From DAISVY01 sp036826635 (lineage in GTDB: Bacteria; Zixibacteria; MSB-5A5; GN15; FEB-12), in contig DAISVY010000002.1 of the NCBI GenBank assembly GCA_036826635.1, forward strand, positions 310,001 to 374,000: DNA of 64,000 bases. Reading direction: 5' to 3'. A model generated the notes under the pieces. The model was not told where the DNA came from. It did no database searches and saw only the letters and a list, made by a program, of their open reading frames with translations. This document shows positions 1 to 8,391 of this stretch, in pieces. Position 1 is the stretch's first letter, and every line of letters begins with the position of its first letter. The position numbers and the translations under genes are program-made.

Positions 1-732
1 AAGAGCCATTTTCATTTCGAGTCGAAGAGTATCGCGGGCACCCAGACCGATCAACTCCATCCCGAACTCCCGGCCCGCCTCATTGACCGCCTGCCACAGA
101 GCTTCACAGTGGGCGGTTGGAATGTACAACTCAAACCCGTCTTCGCCCGTGTAACCGGTGCGCGAAAACATCAGTTCGACCCCGGCCACCCTGGCTGTCG
201 CCAGCGTATAGTAACCCATGCCATCCAGATCGTAGTCGGTCAGCTTGACCATCACCTTCTGGGCGTTCGGTCCCTGAATGGCCAGAAGACCCAATTCCGC
301 GGAACGATTGACCAGTGTCACCTTGCCGTCCAGATGAGAATTCAGCCAATCGAAATCCTTTTGCAGGTTGGATGCGTTGACCACCAGGAAATACTCCTGC
401 TCACCGGTCCTGTACACCAACAGATCGTCGACGATTCCACCCTCTGGATACGGCATACAACTGTACTGAATCTGACCGACCTCAAGCGCGGCCACGTTGT
501 TGGTTGTAGTTTTCTGAAGAAACGCCAGGGCGTCTTCGCCGGAAACCACGAACTCCCCCATATGGGAAAGATCGAAGAGGCCAACGTTATTGCGCACGGC
601 CAGATGTTCGAGCGTGATACCCTTGTACTGCACCGGCATAAGGAATCCGGCAAAATCGACTATCCGGGCACCGGCATCCACATGTTGCCGGTAAAACGGA
701 GTCTTTATCGGTTGTTTGTTTGTATCTGTCAT
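1..732 (-). CDS. gcvT: Aminomethyltransferase (glycine cleavage T protein), 3'-truncated by window edge
   Basis: T protein of the glycine cleavage system. It transfers the methylene group from the aminomethyl-lipoyl arm of H protein to tetrahydrofolate, releasing ammonia. The first 244 codons are present and the C-terminal third lies outside the window. Family motifs are TPFYRQHVDAGARIVDFAGF (residues 11-30), GLFDLSHMGE (51-60) and GGIVDDLLVY near residues 98-106; the Asp of the last motif (D102/D103) matches the catalytic aspartate of the family. The ATG at 732 is preceded by GGGAAGG at normal spacing. The upstream leader can fold (see 954-1029), but no glycine aptamer was recognised. Identity is secure; only completeness is unknown. 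Confidence 0.95.
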   Translation of the reverse strand, partial: MTDTNKQPIKTPFYRQHVDAGARIVDFAGFLMPVQYKGITLEHLAVRNNVGLFDLSHMGEFVVSGEDALAFLQKTTTNNVAALEVGQIQYSCMPYPEGGIVDDLLVYRTGEQEYFLVVNASNLQKDFDWLNSHLDGKVTLVNRSAELGLLAIQGPNAQKVMVKLTDYDLDGMGYYTLATARVAGVELMFSRTGYTGEDGFELYIPTAHCEALWQAVNEAGREFGMELIGLGARDTLRLEMKMAL

Positions 733-1299
733 TATGCCTTCCCGAAGCTATTTTCGTTAAGTGATTCAAATAAACCGCCCACCGGATAAAAGTCAACAGC
801 AATCCCCCGACGCCCCCTGTAAGTGATTGTTCCGAAAGCGATAAGAGAGCATCGAAAGGACCGGGCCCTGATCCCCGGCAACAACGCCCCCCGGCTGGGC
901 GGTCGCGCGAGGAACCCATACCATGACATAGGTAAAACGGTCGATCCGTCCGTATTTGCCCGGGCTGTCCAAAAGGCAATTTCAAGCTCTCCCACCCGTT
1001 CTTTGCATGGCAATTTCCGGTGGGCAAATCGAAGATTACCGCGCATGGTCAAAAGTGCGCATACGACAATTCGTACAATGGATTATATAGTCGTTTTTTT
1101 CGTTCCGGGTAACCCGGTCATCCTGACCTATTATTTGTTTGTCATCTTAACTCCGTTGTTCGTACGAAGTTAATCCGACTGATGTCTTTATTGACAATGT
1201 TAATTTTTCCTTGTGTCATATCGTCAATAGGTTATTTTATTAAGTGTTGAGGTTATCCAACCGGGGGTGGGGACCTTTAGATAGAAAGATTTATCGTAA
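733..1299. other. Divergent intergenic region between gcvT and ispE
   Basis: This 567-base stretch separates gcvT (minus) from ispE (plus). No convincing gene was found; the frames here lack ribosome-binding sites and family motifs. The half next to gcvT is GC-rich and able to form hairpins. The half next to ispE is AT-rich. A TTGACA at 1191-1196 (plus) could be the -35 of an ispE promoter, but no good -10 follows at 17-18 bases. A TATAAT at 1082-1087 (minus) could serve gcvT, but lacks a clear -35. Confidence 0.6.
954..1029 (-). promoter_or_regulatory. Possible switching structure in the gcvT leader
   Basis: Two pairings compete for the same bases. ATTTGCCC at 954-961 is complementary to GGGCAAAT at 1022-1029, while CCCACC at 991-996 is complementary to GGTGGG at 1019-1024. 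They share 1022-1024, so only one can form fully. The block lies in the presumed gcvT transcript, about 220-300 bases upstream of the start codon. The glycine-riboswitch core was looked for and not seen. This may be regulatory or chance. Confidence 0.3.
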
Positions 1300-2196
1300 A
1301 TGTTTTTGAAACAAACCAGTCCTGATTCTATTGTTGTCGGTGCCCCGGCGAAGGTCAACTTGTTCCTTGAGGTGCTGGGCAAACGGAAGGACGGTTACCA
1401 CGATATCAACTCGCTCTTCCAGGCGGTGTCGCTCTTTGACCGTCTGCACTTTACACGTATCAGAAACAGTCGCCGCATTGAAATACACACTAACAAAGCG
1501 ACAGATATACCACTGGACGACAATAACCTGATCAGCCGGGCTTATCAACTCATGCGGGACCGGTACGATCTGGACTTCGGCCTGCATGTTGATCTGGAGA
1601 AAAACATCCCTGTCGCAGCCGGTTTGGCCGGCGGTTCGGCTGATGGAGCAGCCACTATCCTGGCCTGTACGGTTCTGGCCGATCTGCCTTTGAGTCAGGC
1701 CGAGATGGCCGACGCAGGTCTGCAAATCGGTTCCGATCTGCCTTTCTTCTTTTCTCGCGGGCAGGCTATTGTCCGGGGACGCGGCGAGAAACTGACAGAA
1801 ACGGATTTTCCTACCGATTATTGGCTGGTTTTGGTAACTCCGGACGTGGCTGTCTCGACGGCCGAGAGCTATGCCGCACTTAGTTTGAACTTGACAAAAA
1901 CCAAGGACCCGTTTACTTTACGCGTCTGCAAGACGCCCGAGGAATTAGGGCGTTATCTGCAGGAAACAGGCAACGATTTCGAAGAAATCCAGTGCCGATC
2001 TCATCCTGAATTAAATGAGATCAGCCGGGAACTTCGTGGCAAAGGGGCGTTGCTGACCCGTATGAGTGGCTCCGGGCCTACGGTTTTTGGATTTTATATA
2101 GACGCGCCGAATCAGGAGGGCGAAAGGTTAACTTACGAGGGTAACTGGCAGCAAGCAATTGTACGACCGGTAACCCTGCCTGCACGACATCCTTAA
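1300..2196 (+). CDS. ispE: 4-diphosphocytidyl-2-C-methyl-D-erythritol kinase
   Basis: GHMP kinase of the MEP isoprenoid pathway; it phosphorylates the 2-hydroxyl of CDP-methylerythritol using ATP. The 298 residues match the family length. The N-terminal substrate motif APAKVNLFLEV (15-25, with K18 and N20), the glycine-rich phosphate loop PVAAGLAGGSADGA (104-117), GSDLPFF with the catalytic Asp at 146, and a C-terminal GHMP motif containing SGSGPTVF are all visible. The ATG at 1300 has no strong Shine-Dalgarno, but it gives the expected N-terminus. spoVG follows after 14 bases, suggesting co-transcription. Isoprenoids made here could feed the squalene/phytoene synthase family gene at 9871-10815. 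Confidence 0.96.
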   Translation: MFLKQTSPDSIVVGAPAKVNLFLEVLGKRKDGYHDINSLFQAVSLFDRLHFTRIRNSRRIEIHTNKATDIPLDDNNLISRAYQLMRDRYDLDFGLHVDLEKNIPVAAGLAGGSADGAATILACTVLADLPLSQAEMADAGLQIGSDLPFFFSRGQAIVRGRGEKLTETDFPTDYWLVLVTPDVAVSTAESYAALSLNLTKTKDPFTLRVCKTPEELGRYLQETGNDFEEIQCRSHPELNEISRELRGKGALLTRMSGSGPTVFGFYIDAPNQEGERLTYEGNWQQAIVRPVTLPARHP

Positions 2197-2210
2197 ACGG
2201 GGGGATTAGC

Positions 2211-2492
2211 GTGGAGATTACAGAGATACGGGTAACCCTGAGGGACGAGGAGAAGCTGAGAGGCTTCGCCAATGTTACGTTTGACAACGCCTTCGTCATC
2301 CGCGGGATGAAAATTATCCAGGGCACCAACGGGTATTTTGTTTCGATGCCCAGTCGAAAAAGGCCGGATGGTACACACCAGGATATCGCTCATCCCGTCA
2401 ATAAGGAGACGCGCCTGATGATTGAAGAAAAGGTGCTTGAGGCGTACGAGAAAGAACTCAGAGAACACAGTCCCTCCGAAAAACAAGCCTGA
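2211..2492 (+). CDS. spoVG: SpoVG family regulator
   Basis: Small DNA/RNA-binding regulator of the SpoVG family, 93 residues. The N-terminus (MEITEIRVTLRDEEKLRGFA) and the central segment VIRGMKIIQGTNGYFVSMPS are characteristic. A GTG start at 2211, just after a GGGGGGATT stretch, gives the canonical first residues. In Bacillus this protein acts in sporulation and septation; in other phyla its role is uncharacterised, and no sporulation genes are seen here. The position between ispE and prs matches the Firmicutes gene order and suggests an old conserved neighbourhood. It is followed within 10 bases by tRNA-Gln. Confidence 0.95.
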   Translation: MEITEIRVTLRDEEKLRGFANVTFDNAFVIRGMKIIQGTNGYFVSMPSRKRPDGTHQDIAHPVNKETRLMIEEKVLEAYEKELREHSPSEKQA

Positions 2493-2501
2493 TAAGCTGC
2501 T

Positions 2502-2573
2502 TGGGGCGTCGTCAAGTGGTAAGACACCAGCCTTTGGAGCTGGCATTCCCAGGTTCGAGTCCTGGCGCCCCAG
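2502..2573 (+). tRNA. tRNA-Gln (anticodon UUG)
   Basis: Full cloverleaf of 72 bases. The acceptor stem is TGGGGCG/CGCCCCA with the U1-A72 pair typical of tRNA-Gln. The anticodon stem CCAGC/GCTGG encloses the loop CTTTGGA, so the anticodon is UUG, and the T arm CCAGG-TTCGAGT-CCTGG is intact. The discriminator is G73. CCA is not encoded and must be added by a nucleotidyltransferase. The gene lies between spoVG and prs, in the same direction. Confidence 0.97.
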
Positions 2574-2669
2574 ATCCAAAATCGGGCACGGATTGTTGAG
2601 GCCTGCTTTGCGACAGATCCCAACGGTCGCAAATCAGGTCTTAATTTCGGAGTAGAGAGAGCAGACATC

Positions 2670-3629
2670 ATGATAGTTCGCAACGACATCAAGTTAGTAA
2701 CCGGAACTTCCAACCCGGGTCTGGCCCAAAAAATAAGCAAATACGTCGATGTGGAACTCACCGACTGCACGGTTACCCGGTTTTCCGACGGTGAAGTGTT
2801 CGTCCAAATCAACGATAACATTCGTGGCGCCGATCTTTTCATCATTCAGTCCACCAACGCCCCGGCCGAAAATCTGATGGAACTGTTGATGCTCATTGAG
2901 GCTTCTCGCCGAGCTTCCGCCATGCGCATCACGGCGGTGATTCCCTATTACGGCTACGCCCGGCAGGACCGAAAAGACCGTCCCCGCGTACCGATCACGG
3001 CTAAACTGGTGGCCAATCTGATCACTACGGCCGGCGCCGACCGGATAATGACGATGGACCTGCACGCCAGCCAGATCCAAGGGTTTTTCGACCTCCCCCA
3101 CGACCACCTATATTCGTCGCGTTTGTTCAACGAATATATCCGCAAGCTCAACCTTGATAACCTGGTGGTGGTCTCACCGGACGTCGGTTCGCTCAAGATG
3201 GCTCGCAGTACCGCCTCGGCCCTCCATGCCGACCTGGCCATCGTCGACAAGAGACGGCCCAAACCGAACGTTTCCCAGGTCATGAACCTGATCGGTGAAG
3301 TCAAAGGAAAGAACGTCCTGATCCGTGACGACATGATCGACACCGGCGGATCGCTCTGTCAGGCGGCCGACCATCTCAAACAGAAGGGAGCACTGGACAT
3401 TTACGGCGCCTGCACTCATGGCGTGTTGTCCGGTCAGGCCATTGAGCGAATAATGAACTCCCCCATCAAAAAAATGGTAATTTCCGATTCTATAGACCAG
3501 AGCCGACGGGCTTTGCCTGACAAATTCGAAGTCATCACCTGTTCGGAATTGATCGGTGAGGCTATCCGAAGAATTTTCGACGAGCAGTCGGTATCTTCGC
3601 TGTTTGAAGAATCGGCACCCATGACATAG
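2670..3629 (+). CDS. prs: Ribose-phosphate pyrophosphokinase (PRPP synthetase)
   Basis: Makes 5-phosphoribosyl-1-diphosphate from ribose 5-phosphate and ATP for nucleotide, His and Trp synthesis. The 319 residues match the class I enzyme. Visible motifs are FSDGEV (38-43), the flexible catalytic loop in YYGYARQDRKDRPR (93-106), the metal-binding MDLHASQIQGFF (129-140, H132) and the PRPP loop RDDMIDTGGS (219-228). The usual VSPDVGGVKRA segment reads VSPDVGSLKMA, a mild variation. The ATG follows a purine-rich GGAGTAGAGAGAG region. rplY follows after 42 bases. Confidence 0.97.
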   Translation: MIVRNDIKLVTGTSNPGLAQKISKYVDVELTDCTVTRFSDGEVFVQINDNIRGADLFIIQSTNAPAENLMELLMLIEASRRASAMRITAVIPYYGYARQDRKDRPRVPITAKLVANLITTAGADRIMTMDLHASQIQGFFDLPHDHLYSSRLFNEYIRKLNLDNLVVVSPDVGSLKMARSTASALHADLAIVDKRRPKPNVSQVMNLIGEVKGKNVLIRDDMIDTGGSLCQAADHLKQKGALDIYGACTHGVLSGQAIERIMNSPIKKMVISDSIDQSRRALPDKFEVITCSELIGEAIRRIFDEQSVSSLFEESAPMT

Positions 3630-3671
3630 ACAGTAACCCGTGTTTTGAATTCGTGAGGAGACAGACAAGCC

Positions 3672-4352
3672 ATGAGAGAAATACCGTTAACCGCCACTCT
3701 ACGCCAGGACACCGGCAAGGGTGCGGCCCATCGGGCTCGACAGTCCGGAAACATCCCGGCGGTTATATACGGTCCGGAGATAGACTCCATTCCGATTGAG
3801 GTGGAAGAGCGAGAATTCCGTTCTGTCTGGAAAGCGGCCGGAGGCAGCTCTATTGTCAACCTGAAAGTTGACGGCAAAGAAAACAAGGTTATCGTGCGGG
3901 ACATCCAGCGGGATCCCATAACCAACCGGGTCATTCATCTCGATTTCCACGCTATTTCGATGACCAAACCGATCAGTATTTCGATACCGATCATTTTCAC
4001 CGGCACACCGGTGGGCGTGAAAGTCGACGGTGGGATCATGCAGGCAACGATGCGTGAGCTGGATATCTCCTGCCTGCCGACCGACATCCCCGAGCATTTC
4101 GAAATCGATGTGAGCAATTTGAGCATCGGTGATTCGATCCACGTGAGTAACCTCAGCATACCTAACGTGCAAATCGAGCACGAGCCGGCCAGCACGGTGG
4201 TGGTTATCTCGGCGCCGACAGTAGTCAAGTCCGAAGCCGCTGAAGGTACAGAAGGCGAAGCCGAGGCTGCCGCCGAGGGCGAGGAAGCGAAAGAAGGCGA
4301 AGCGGCTGCTGAAGGCGAAGGAGCCAAAGACGAGGGCAAAGCGTCCAAGTAA
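3672..4352 (+). CDS. rplY: Large ribosomal subunit protein bL25, CTC form
   Basis: 5S rRNA-binding ribosomal protein of the long CTC/TL5 type: an N-terminal L25 barrel (residues 1-90, starting MREIPLTATLRQDTGKGAAHR) followed by the TL5 C-terminal domain (about 95-185). Residues 190-226 are an unusual low-complexity tail of Ala, Glu, Gly and Lys, with repeats of the type AEGE; it is probably disordered and not needed for 5S binding. A GAGGAG lies upstream of the ATG. In many bacteria pth follows this gene; here the transcription unit ends at a terminator and pth is absent. Confidence 0.95.
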   Translation: MREIPLTATLRQDTGKGAAHRARQSGNIPAVIYGPEIDSIPIEVEEREFRSVWKAAGGSSIVNLKVDGKENKVIVRDIQRDPITNRVIHLDFHAISMTKPISISIPIIFTGTPVGVKVDGGIMQATMRELDISCLPTDIPEHFEIDVSNLSIGDSIHVSNLSIPNVQIEHEPASTVVVISAPTVVKSEAAEGTEGEAEAAAEGEEAKEGEAAAEGEGAKDEGKASK

Positions 4353-4374
4353 ACGCACCGACTGTCTTTCAAAC

Positions 4375-4410
4375 TCAAAAGCCGCCCTGACCGGGGCGGC
4401 TTTTTTCATT
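4375..4410. terminator. Bidirectional intrinsic terminator between rplY and priA
   Basis: GCCGCCCTGACCGGGGCGGC (4381-4400) forms a strong hairpin preceded by AAAA and followed by TTTTTT. It reads as a terminator on both strands and sits exactly between the convergent ends of rplY and priA. Confidence 0.9.
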
Positions 4411-4424
4411 TCTCCATAAAGCGG

Positions 4425-6821
4425 TCACATCAGATCGTCCGGATCGACATCCACGGTGATTTTCACTTTGGAAGGAAGCCCGAAACGGGCCTGTTCGTTT
4501 TCCCAGGCGGCCATCAACCGACTCACCCGCCGGACCTGCCCGGTTTTCACGAGTAATTGGCGACGGTGTTTTCCGCGCAGGAACGGTATGGGACACGGGG
4601 CCGGACCGAGACGATCTATTGCCACTCCCGCCACCCCGGCGCGCGATACCAGAGCCTCGGCAAATCGAGCCGTCGCCCGCAGCAACTCTCCCTCATCAGC
4701 CGACGAAAAGCTGAACTTGACCAACCGCGAAAAGGGAGGAAAACCAAGAGCCCGACGGGATTCAATCTCCCGCTCGAAAAAACCCCGATAATCCTGACGA
4801 GCCGCATCCTGAATTACCCAACTCTCAGGATAAAAAGTCTGGATGATCACTTCTCCCGGATCATGCCCGCGCCCGCAACGTCCGGCGACCTGAAGCAACC
4901 GGGCAAATGTCTTTTCCGAGGCCCTGAAATCGGGAAGGTCCAGTCCCAAATCGGCCGACAGTACCCCCACCAGTGTCACGCCGGGCAGATCGAGCCCCTT
5001 GGTAACCATCTGGGTTCCGAGCAACAAATCGTACTGCCGGTCGGCAAATTCATAGAGCATGCGGTGGGCGTTTTTTCGACCGGAGGCCGTATCGGAATCA
5101 AATCTCATCACCCGGACATTTTTGAACAGGCGGGCCATATGCTCTTCTATTTTCTGAGTACCGGCCCCTATATACAGAAAATCGCTGCCACCACAGGATT
5201 CGCACGTTTCAATGCCACCGCGCACATATCCGCAATAGTGACACGAGAGCTTCCGCCCCGCCTTGTGATAAGTCAGTTTGATGTTGCAATGCGGACAACT
5301 CGGTACGTGACCGCAATCGGCACACTTTATTTGCGGCGAATAACCCCGGCGATTGAGAAACAATATAACCTGCTCGGAAGCCTCAAGACGGGTATCGGCT
5401 TCCTTCTTGAGAGCGAAGGACAAATACGGAAGGTCCCCTTTGAGCCGTTCCGTGCGCATATTGACTACCCGCACCCGGGGAAGGCGGGCGCGCTGCGGAC
5501 GCTCGGTCAGTTCCAGCAACCGATACCGCCCCGACCGGGCATGCTGGTAACTCTCTAAGGAGGGCGAAGCCGAACCGAGAAGAACCGGAATATCGTTTAT
5601 TTTGGCTCTCATGACCGCACAGTCGCGACCGTGAAATCGAGGGGCCGGATCATCCTGCTTATAAGAACCGTCGTGTTCTTCGTCTACCACAATAAGACCC
5701 AGCTTTTCCAGCGGCGCAAACACCGCCGAACGAGGCCCAACCACTACTCGATATTTTCCGCTTCGAATACCGTTCCAGCTCTCCAGCCGTTCGCGCTGAG
5801 TCATGGCCGAATGAATAACCGTCACGAGACTACCGAAAAATCCTCTAAAATACGACAAAGTCGTCCCGGCTAAGGCTATCTCCGGAGTCAACACCAGAGC
5901 TGTTCTGCCGCGTTCAAGCACCTGACTGACTAATTGGCAATACACCAATGTTTTTCCCGAACCGGTAATCCCGTGAAGCAGGAAACTCTGAAAGCCGTTT
6001 TCGAGTTCTTTCCCCACGGCCTCAATCGCGCGGCGCTGCCCCTCGTTCGGCTGCAGTTCAGCCACCCCAGGACGGGGCTTGACAAAATCCAGAATGCGAT
6101 CTTTCGGCTGAGTAAAAACCGCCTCAAGCATCCCCGCCTGAACGGCCTGACGAAAATAGTAATCGGTCCAGCCTGACGAGGTGAGTTGCGCGCGGCTCTT
6201 CGTACCGGCAAACGGTTCAGGTTTGAAGCGGCGTCCGGCAAAAAAACCGGTCCAGCCCTCCGGGTCTGCAACGCGGTAACCGTCAATCTTCGGAGCTGTC
6301 TTTATACCCGCAACCGGCCATTGCTCAACCAGAACACCACCGGCAATCAGTTCGGAAAGCGTGGCCATCCCCCCGCGTTTCAGGCTGTCCAGAGCCTCTT
6401 TTCCCACGGCCTTACCGGGACGACAGAACGACCTCACCTGATCGGGAAGAATCGCTAAATCAACATTCGCAGCCCAGTGCAAACCCACCGAACGGCGAGT
6501 CTTGAGCATCGGCGGAAGAGCCGCGGCAAGGCAATCGGCCGGATTGGCAAAGTAGTAATCAGCTATCCAGCAACAGAGTTGAAAAAGATCGGGCGGGAAA
6601 AAACTGATCGTATCTAAGGCTTGAATCACCGGTTTCGTGACAATCCGAGGGTCCGGCCGGGCCGTCGCCAGATAAAACCCCACTGTCCGGGATCGACCGA
6701 ATTCCACCAGTACCCGCTGACCGGGGCTAAGTGAGGCCATGCCTTCGGGAAGGTGGTAAGTAAAGGTCCGGTGAAGCGGCCCTGCAACCGCCACCGAGAT
6801 CAGGCGCGGGTGTGATGTCAT
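4425..6821 (-). CDS. priA: Primosomal protein N' (replication restart helicase)
   Basis: 3'-5' superfamily 2 helicase that reloads the replisome at stalled forks. 798 residues, within family range. An N-terminal DNA-binding domain precedes the helicase core, with Walker A GITGSGKT at roughly residue 285 and the DEEH box near residue 380. Eight zinc-binding cysteines follow in four CxxC pairs (CADC, CPHC, CHYC, CESC) at about 500-545. The C-terminal helicase part contains QVAGRCGRG. The ATG at 6821 has no clear Shine-Dalgarno, but it gives a family-like N-terminus. A strong hairpin at 6836-6862 separates it from the upstream TPR gene, so it is probably transcribed on its own or by read-through. 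Confidence 0.97.
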   Translation of the reverse strand: MTSHPRLISVAVAGPLHRTFTYHLPEGMASLSPGQRVLVEFGRSRTVGFYLATARPDPRIVTKPVIQALDTISFFPPDLFQLCCWIADYYFANPADCLAAALPPMLKTRRSVGLHWAANVDLAILPDQVRSFCRPGKAVGKEALDSLKRGGMATLSELIAGGVLVEQWPVAGIKTAPKIDGYRVADPEGWTGFFAGRRFKPEPFAGTKSRAQLTSSGWTDYYFRQAVQAGMLEAVFTQPKDRILDFVKPRPGVAELQPNEGQRRAIEAVGKELENGFQSFLLHGITGSGKTLVYCQLVSQVLERGRTALVLTPEIALAGTTLSYFRGFFGSLVTVIHSAMTQRERLESWNGIRSGKYRVVVGPRSAVFAPLEKLGLIVVDEEHDGSYKQDDPAPRFHGRDCAVMRAKINDIPVLLGSASPSLESYQHARSGRYRLLELTERPQRARLPRVRVVNMRTERLKGDLPYLSFALKKEADTRLEASEQVILFLNRRGYSPQIKCADCGHVPSCPHCNIKLTYHKAGRKLSCHYCGYVRGGIETCESCGGSDFLYIGAGTQKIEEHMARLFKNVRVMRFDSDTASGRKNAHRMLYEFADRQYDLLLGTQMVTKGLDLPGVTLVGVLSADLGLDLPDFRASEKTFARLLQVAGRCGRGHDPGEVIIQTFYPESWVIQDAARQDYRGFFEREIESRRALGFPPFSRLVKFSFSSADEGELLRATARFAEALVSRAGVAGVAIDRLGPAPCPIPFLRGKHRRQLLVKTGQVRRVSRLMAAWENEQARFGLPSKVKITVDVDPDDLM

Positions 6822-6835
6822 ATCGGAATTAACAG

Positions 6836-6862
6836 AAAGGGCCGACCTCTGGCCAGCCCTTT
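6836..6862 (-). terminator. Hairpin after the TPR gene, just before priA
   Basis: On the minus strand AAAGGGCTGGCC and GGTCGGCCCTTT pair over 12 positions, including two G-T wobbles, around a 3-base AGA loop. It lies between the TPR-gene stop and the priA start. Only a short T-containing stretch follows, so termination may be partial. Confidence 0.6.
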
Positions 6863-6889
6863 CGATGAGTTATCTTCTCAGGGGGGACT

Positions 6890-8308
6890 TTATAACTCTT
6901 TGAGTTTGGCCTCTACTTCGGCCAGACGCTGCTTGTTGCCCAATTCAGTGTAAAGGTCTTTCAGGTGCAGCCAGATGTCCTTGTCGTTCGGCCGGATTTC
7001 CACTGTCTTCTCATAGGCGGTCGCCGCTTTTTCGAAATCGGCCAAACTGAGGTAGCAATCACCGAGTGAGGTCCAATTGTCGGCCCGACCGGGATCAAGC
7101 ACCACGGCCCGTTCGAAAGCCGTCGCAGCCTCATCAAATTTCTGGATGATCGCGCAGATCACACCGTATTCCTCGGCAGCGGAGGCATTGTCCGGCTGCA
7201 GGTCGGAGGACTCTTTCAAAAAGACACGAGCCGAATCGAATTGTTGGCTGGTAACCTCGCGCCAGTACTCTTTCTTCTCCTCGTTTCCGGCCGAGGTGTA
7301 ATAGTTGGCCGAATCAGAAGCAAGCCGGGCCATCTGGCTGTGATAACGACCGGCGCCGGTCAACACCTGAACATTCTCCGGATCATACTTGAGCATGCGC
7401 TGATAGATAGCATAAGCCGAATCGTACTGCTTGCAGTTATTATAACAGATCGACAGATTGAACATCGTACTCATAACCCGGGAGACATTGTCGGGATCGG
7501 CCATCAAAGCTTCATTGGCCGTAGCATTGTCGACGTACTCACGGAAATACGGGATACCTTCGCAGTAATCATTCATCTGGATGTAATTGTACGCTATCTG
7601 AAGCAATACCTGATTGTCGTCACCGGTTTTACCCAATGCTCTTTTGAACCACTCGTTCGACTCTTTGAATTTCTTGGTCTTCTCGTACACGGAACCAAGC
7701 CCGATGTACGGCTGGCCGTCGGTCGAATCGATCGCTACTGCCAGCATCATGTTATCCTTGCAGGAGTCGATCATAGCTTCCAGACGGGTTTCATAAAAAG
7801 CCAGAGCGGTCGAATCGGTCTCTTCCTTGACGACTTCCATCAGACTCTCGACCTCATTTATCTGACTGACCCCGTCGTTGTAGAACGTACGCCAGAAAAG
7901 CACCCGGGTGGAGTCGAGATCCTTGGTGAACTTCTTGCAGTCTTCCCGATACTTCTTTTTGATTTCCTTGTTATCGCAGGTCCAATGGACCGAGTCTATG
8001 TACTTCACCATTGCCTCGACATACGGCAGCTTCTCCTTCAGATTGGAGCGGCGACCGATAAGGTCGACCTGGATCTGCGCCATCCAGTACAGACCCTCGG
8101 CATGCGGCCCGTAATGCATAAACAACGAATCCAGCAGGGCAATGGCATTGTCGTACCGCACCTCGTCGCCGGAGAGGATTTCGATCTTGGCCGAGGTGAT
8201 ATACGAGCCCGCAGGCAATTTTCTGCCCTTGGCCTGTGTCGAGACAGCACCTCCAACCAGCAACGCCAGCAGGACTATGATGAAGAACTTAGTTACCGTA
8301 TTTTTCAC
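6890..8308 (-). CDS. Secreted tetratricopeptide-repeat protein
   Basis: 472 residues with a Sec signal peptide (about residues 1-26, hydrophobic core FFIIVLLALLVGGAV, ending at a QAKG site). Helical TPR units cover roughly residues 190-460. The last repeats carry clear TPR spacing, for example DNWTSLGDCYLSLADFEKAA and DIWLHLKDLYTELGNKQRLA. TPRs are protein-binding scaffolds; this one should act in the periplasm or at the inner face of the outer membrane, and the partner is unknown. The start is GTG behind a strong AGGAGG. A consensus-like promoter lies at 8352-8380 and a hairpin follows the gene, so it looks monocistronic. Confidence 0.85.
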   Translation of the reverse strand: MKNTVTKFFIIVLLALLVGGAVSTQAKGRKLPAGSYITSAKIEILSGDEVRYDNAIALLDSLFMHYGPHAEGLYWMAQIQVDLIGRRSNLKEKLPYVEAMVKYIDSVHWTCDNKEIKKKYREDCKKFTKDLDSTRVLFWRTFYNDGVSQINEVESLMEVVKEETDSTALAFYETRLEAMIDSCKDNMMLAVAIDSTDGQPYIGLGSVYEKTKKFKESNEWFKRALGKTGDDNQVLLQIAYNYIQMNDYCEGIPYFREYVDNATANEALMADPDNVSRVMSTMFNLSICYNNCKQYDSAYAIYQRMLKYDPENVQVLTGAGRYHSQMARLASDSANYYTSAGNEEKKEYWREVTSQQFDSARVFLKESSDLQPDNASAAEEYGVICAIIQKFDEAATAFERAVVLDPGRADNWTSLGDCYLSLADFEKAATAYEKTVEIRPNDKDIWLHLKDLYTELGNKQRLAEVEAKLKEL

Positions 8309-8351
8309 AAAAAACCTCCTCCAGCAAAGCTATCGTAATCAGCACGGCCCG

Positions 8352-8380
8352 AATCTAAGTGCTTTGCCGCAACTTGTCAA
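8352..8380 (-). promoter_or_regulatory. Sigma70-type promoter for the TPR gene
   Basis: On the minus strand TTGACA (8375-8380), a 17-base spacer and TAGATT (8352-8357) lie about 44 bases upstream of the GTG start at 8308. Five of the six -10 bases match TATAAT at the key positions T1, A2, A4 or T6 or are common variants. Confidence 0.7.
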
Positions 8381-8391
8381 CCAAAGCCGTC

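Noticed and set aside
823..1173. Small gene upstream of ispE
   Set aside because: The frame has no Shine-Dalgarno, no recognisable motif and overlaps the structured leader of gcvT.
733..1299. Glycine riboswitch before gcvT
   Set aside because: The conserved glycine aptamer core was searched for by eye and not found; only generic hairpins are present.
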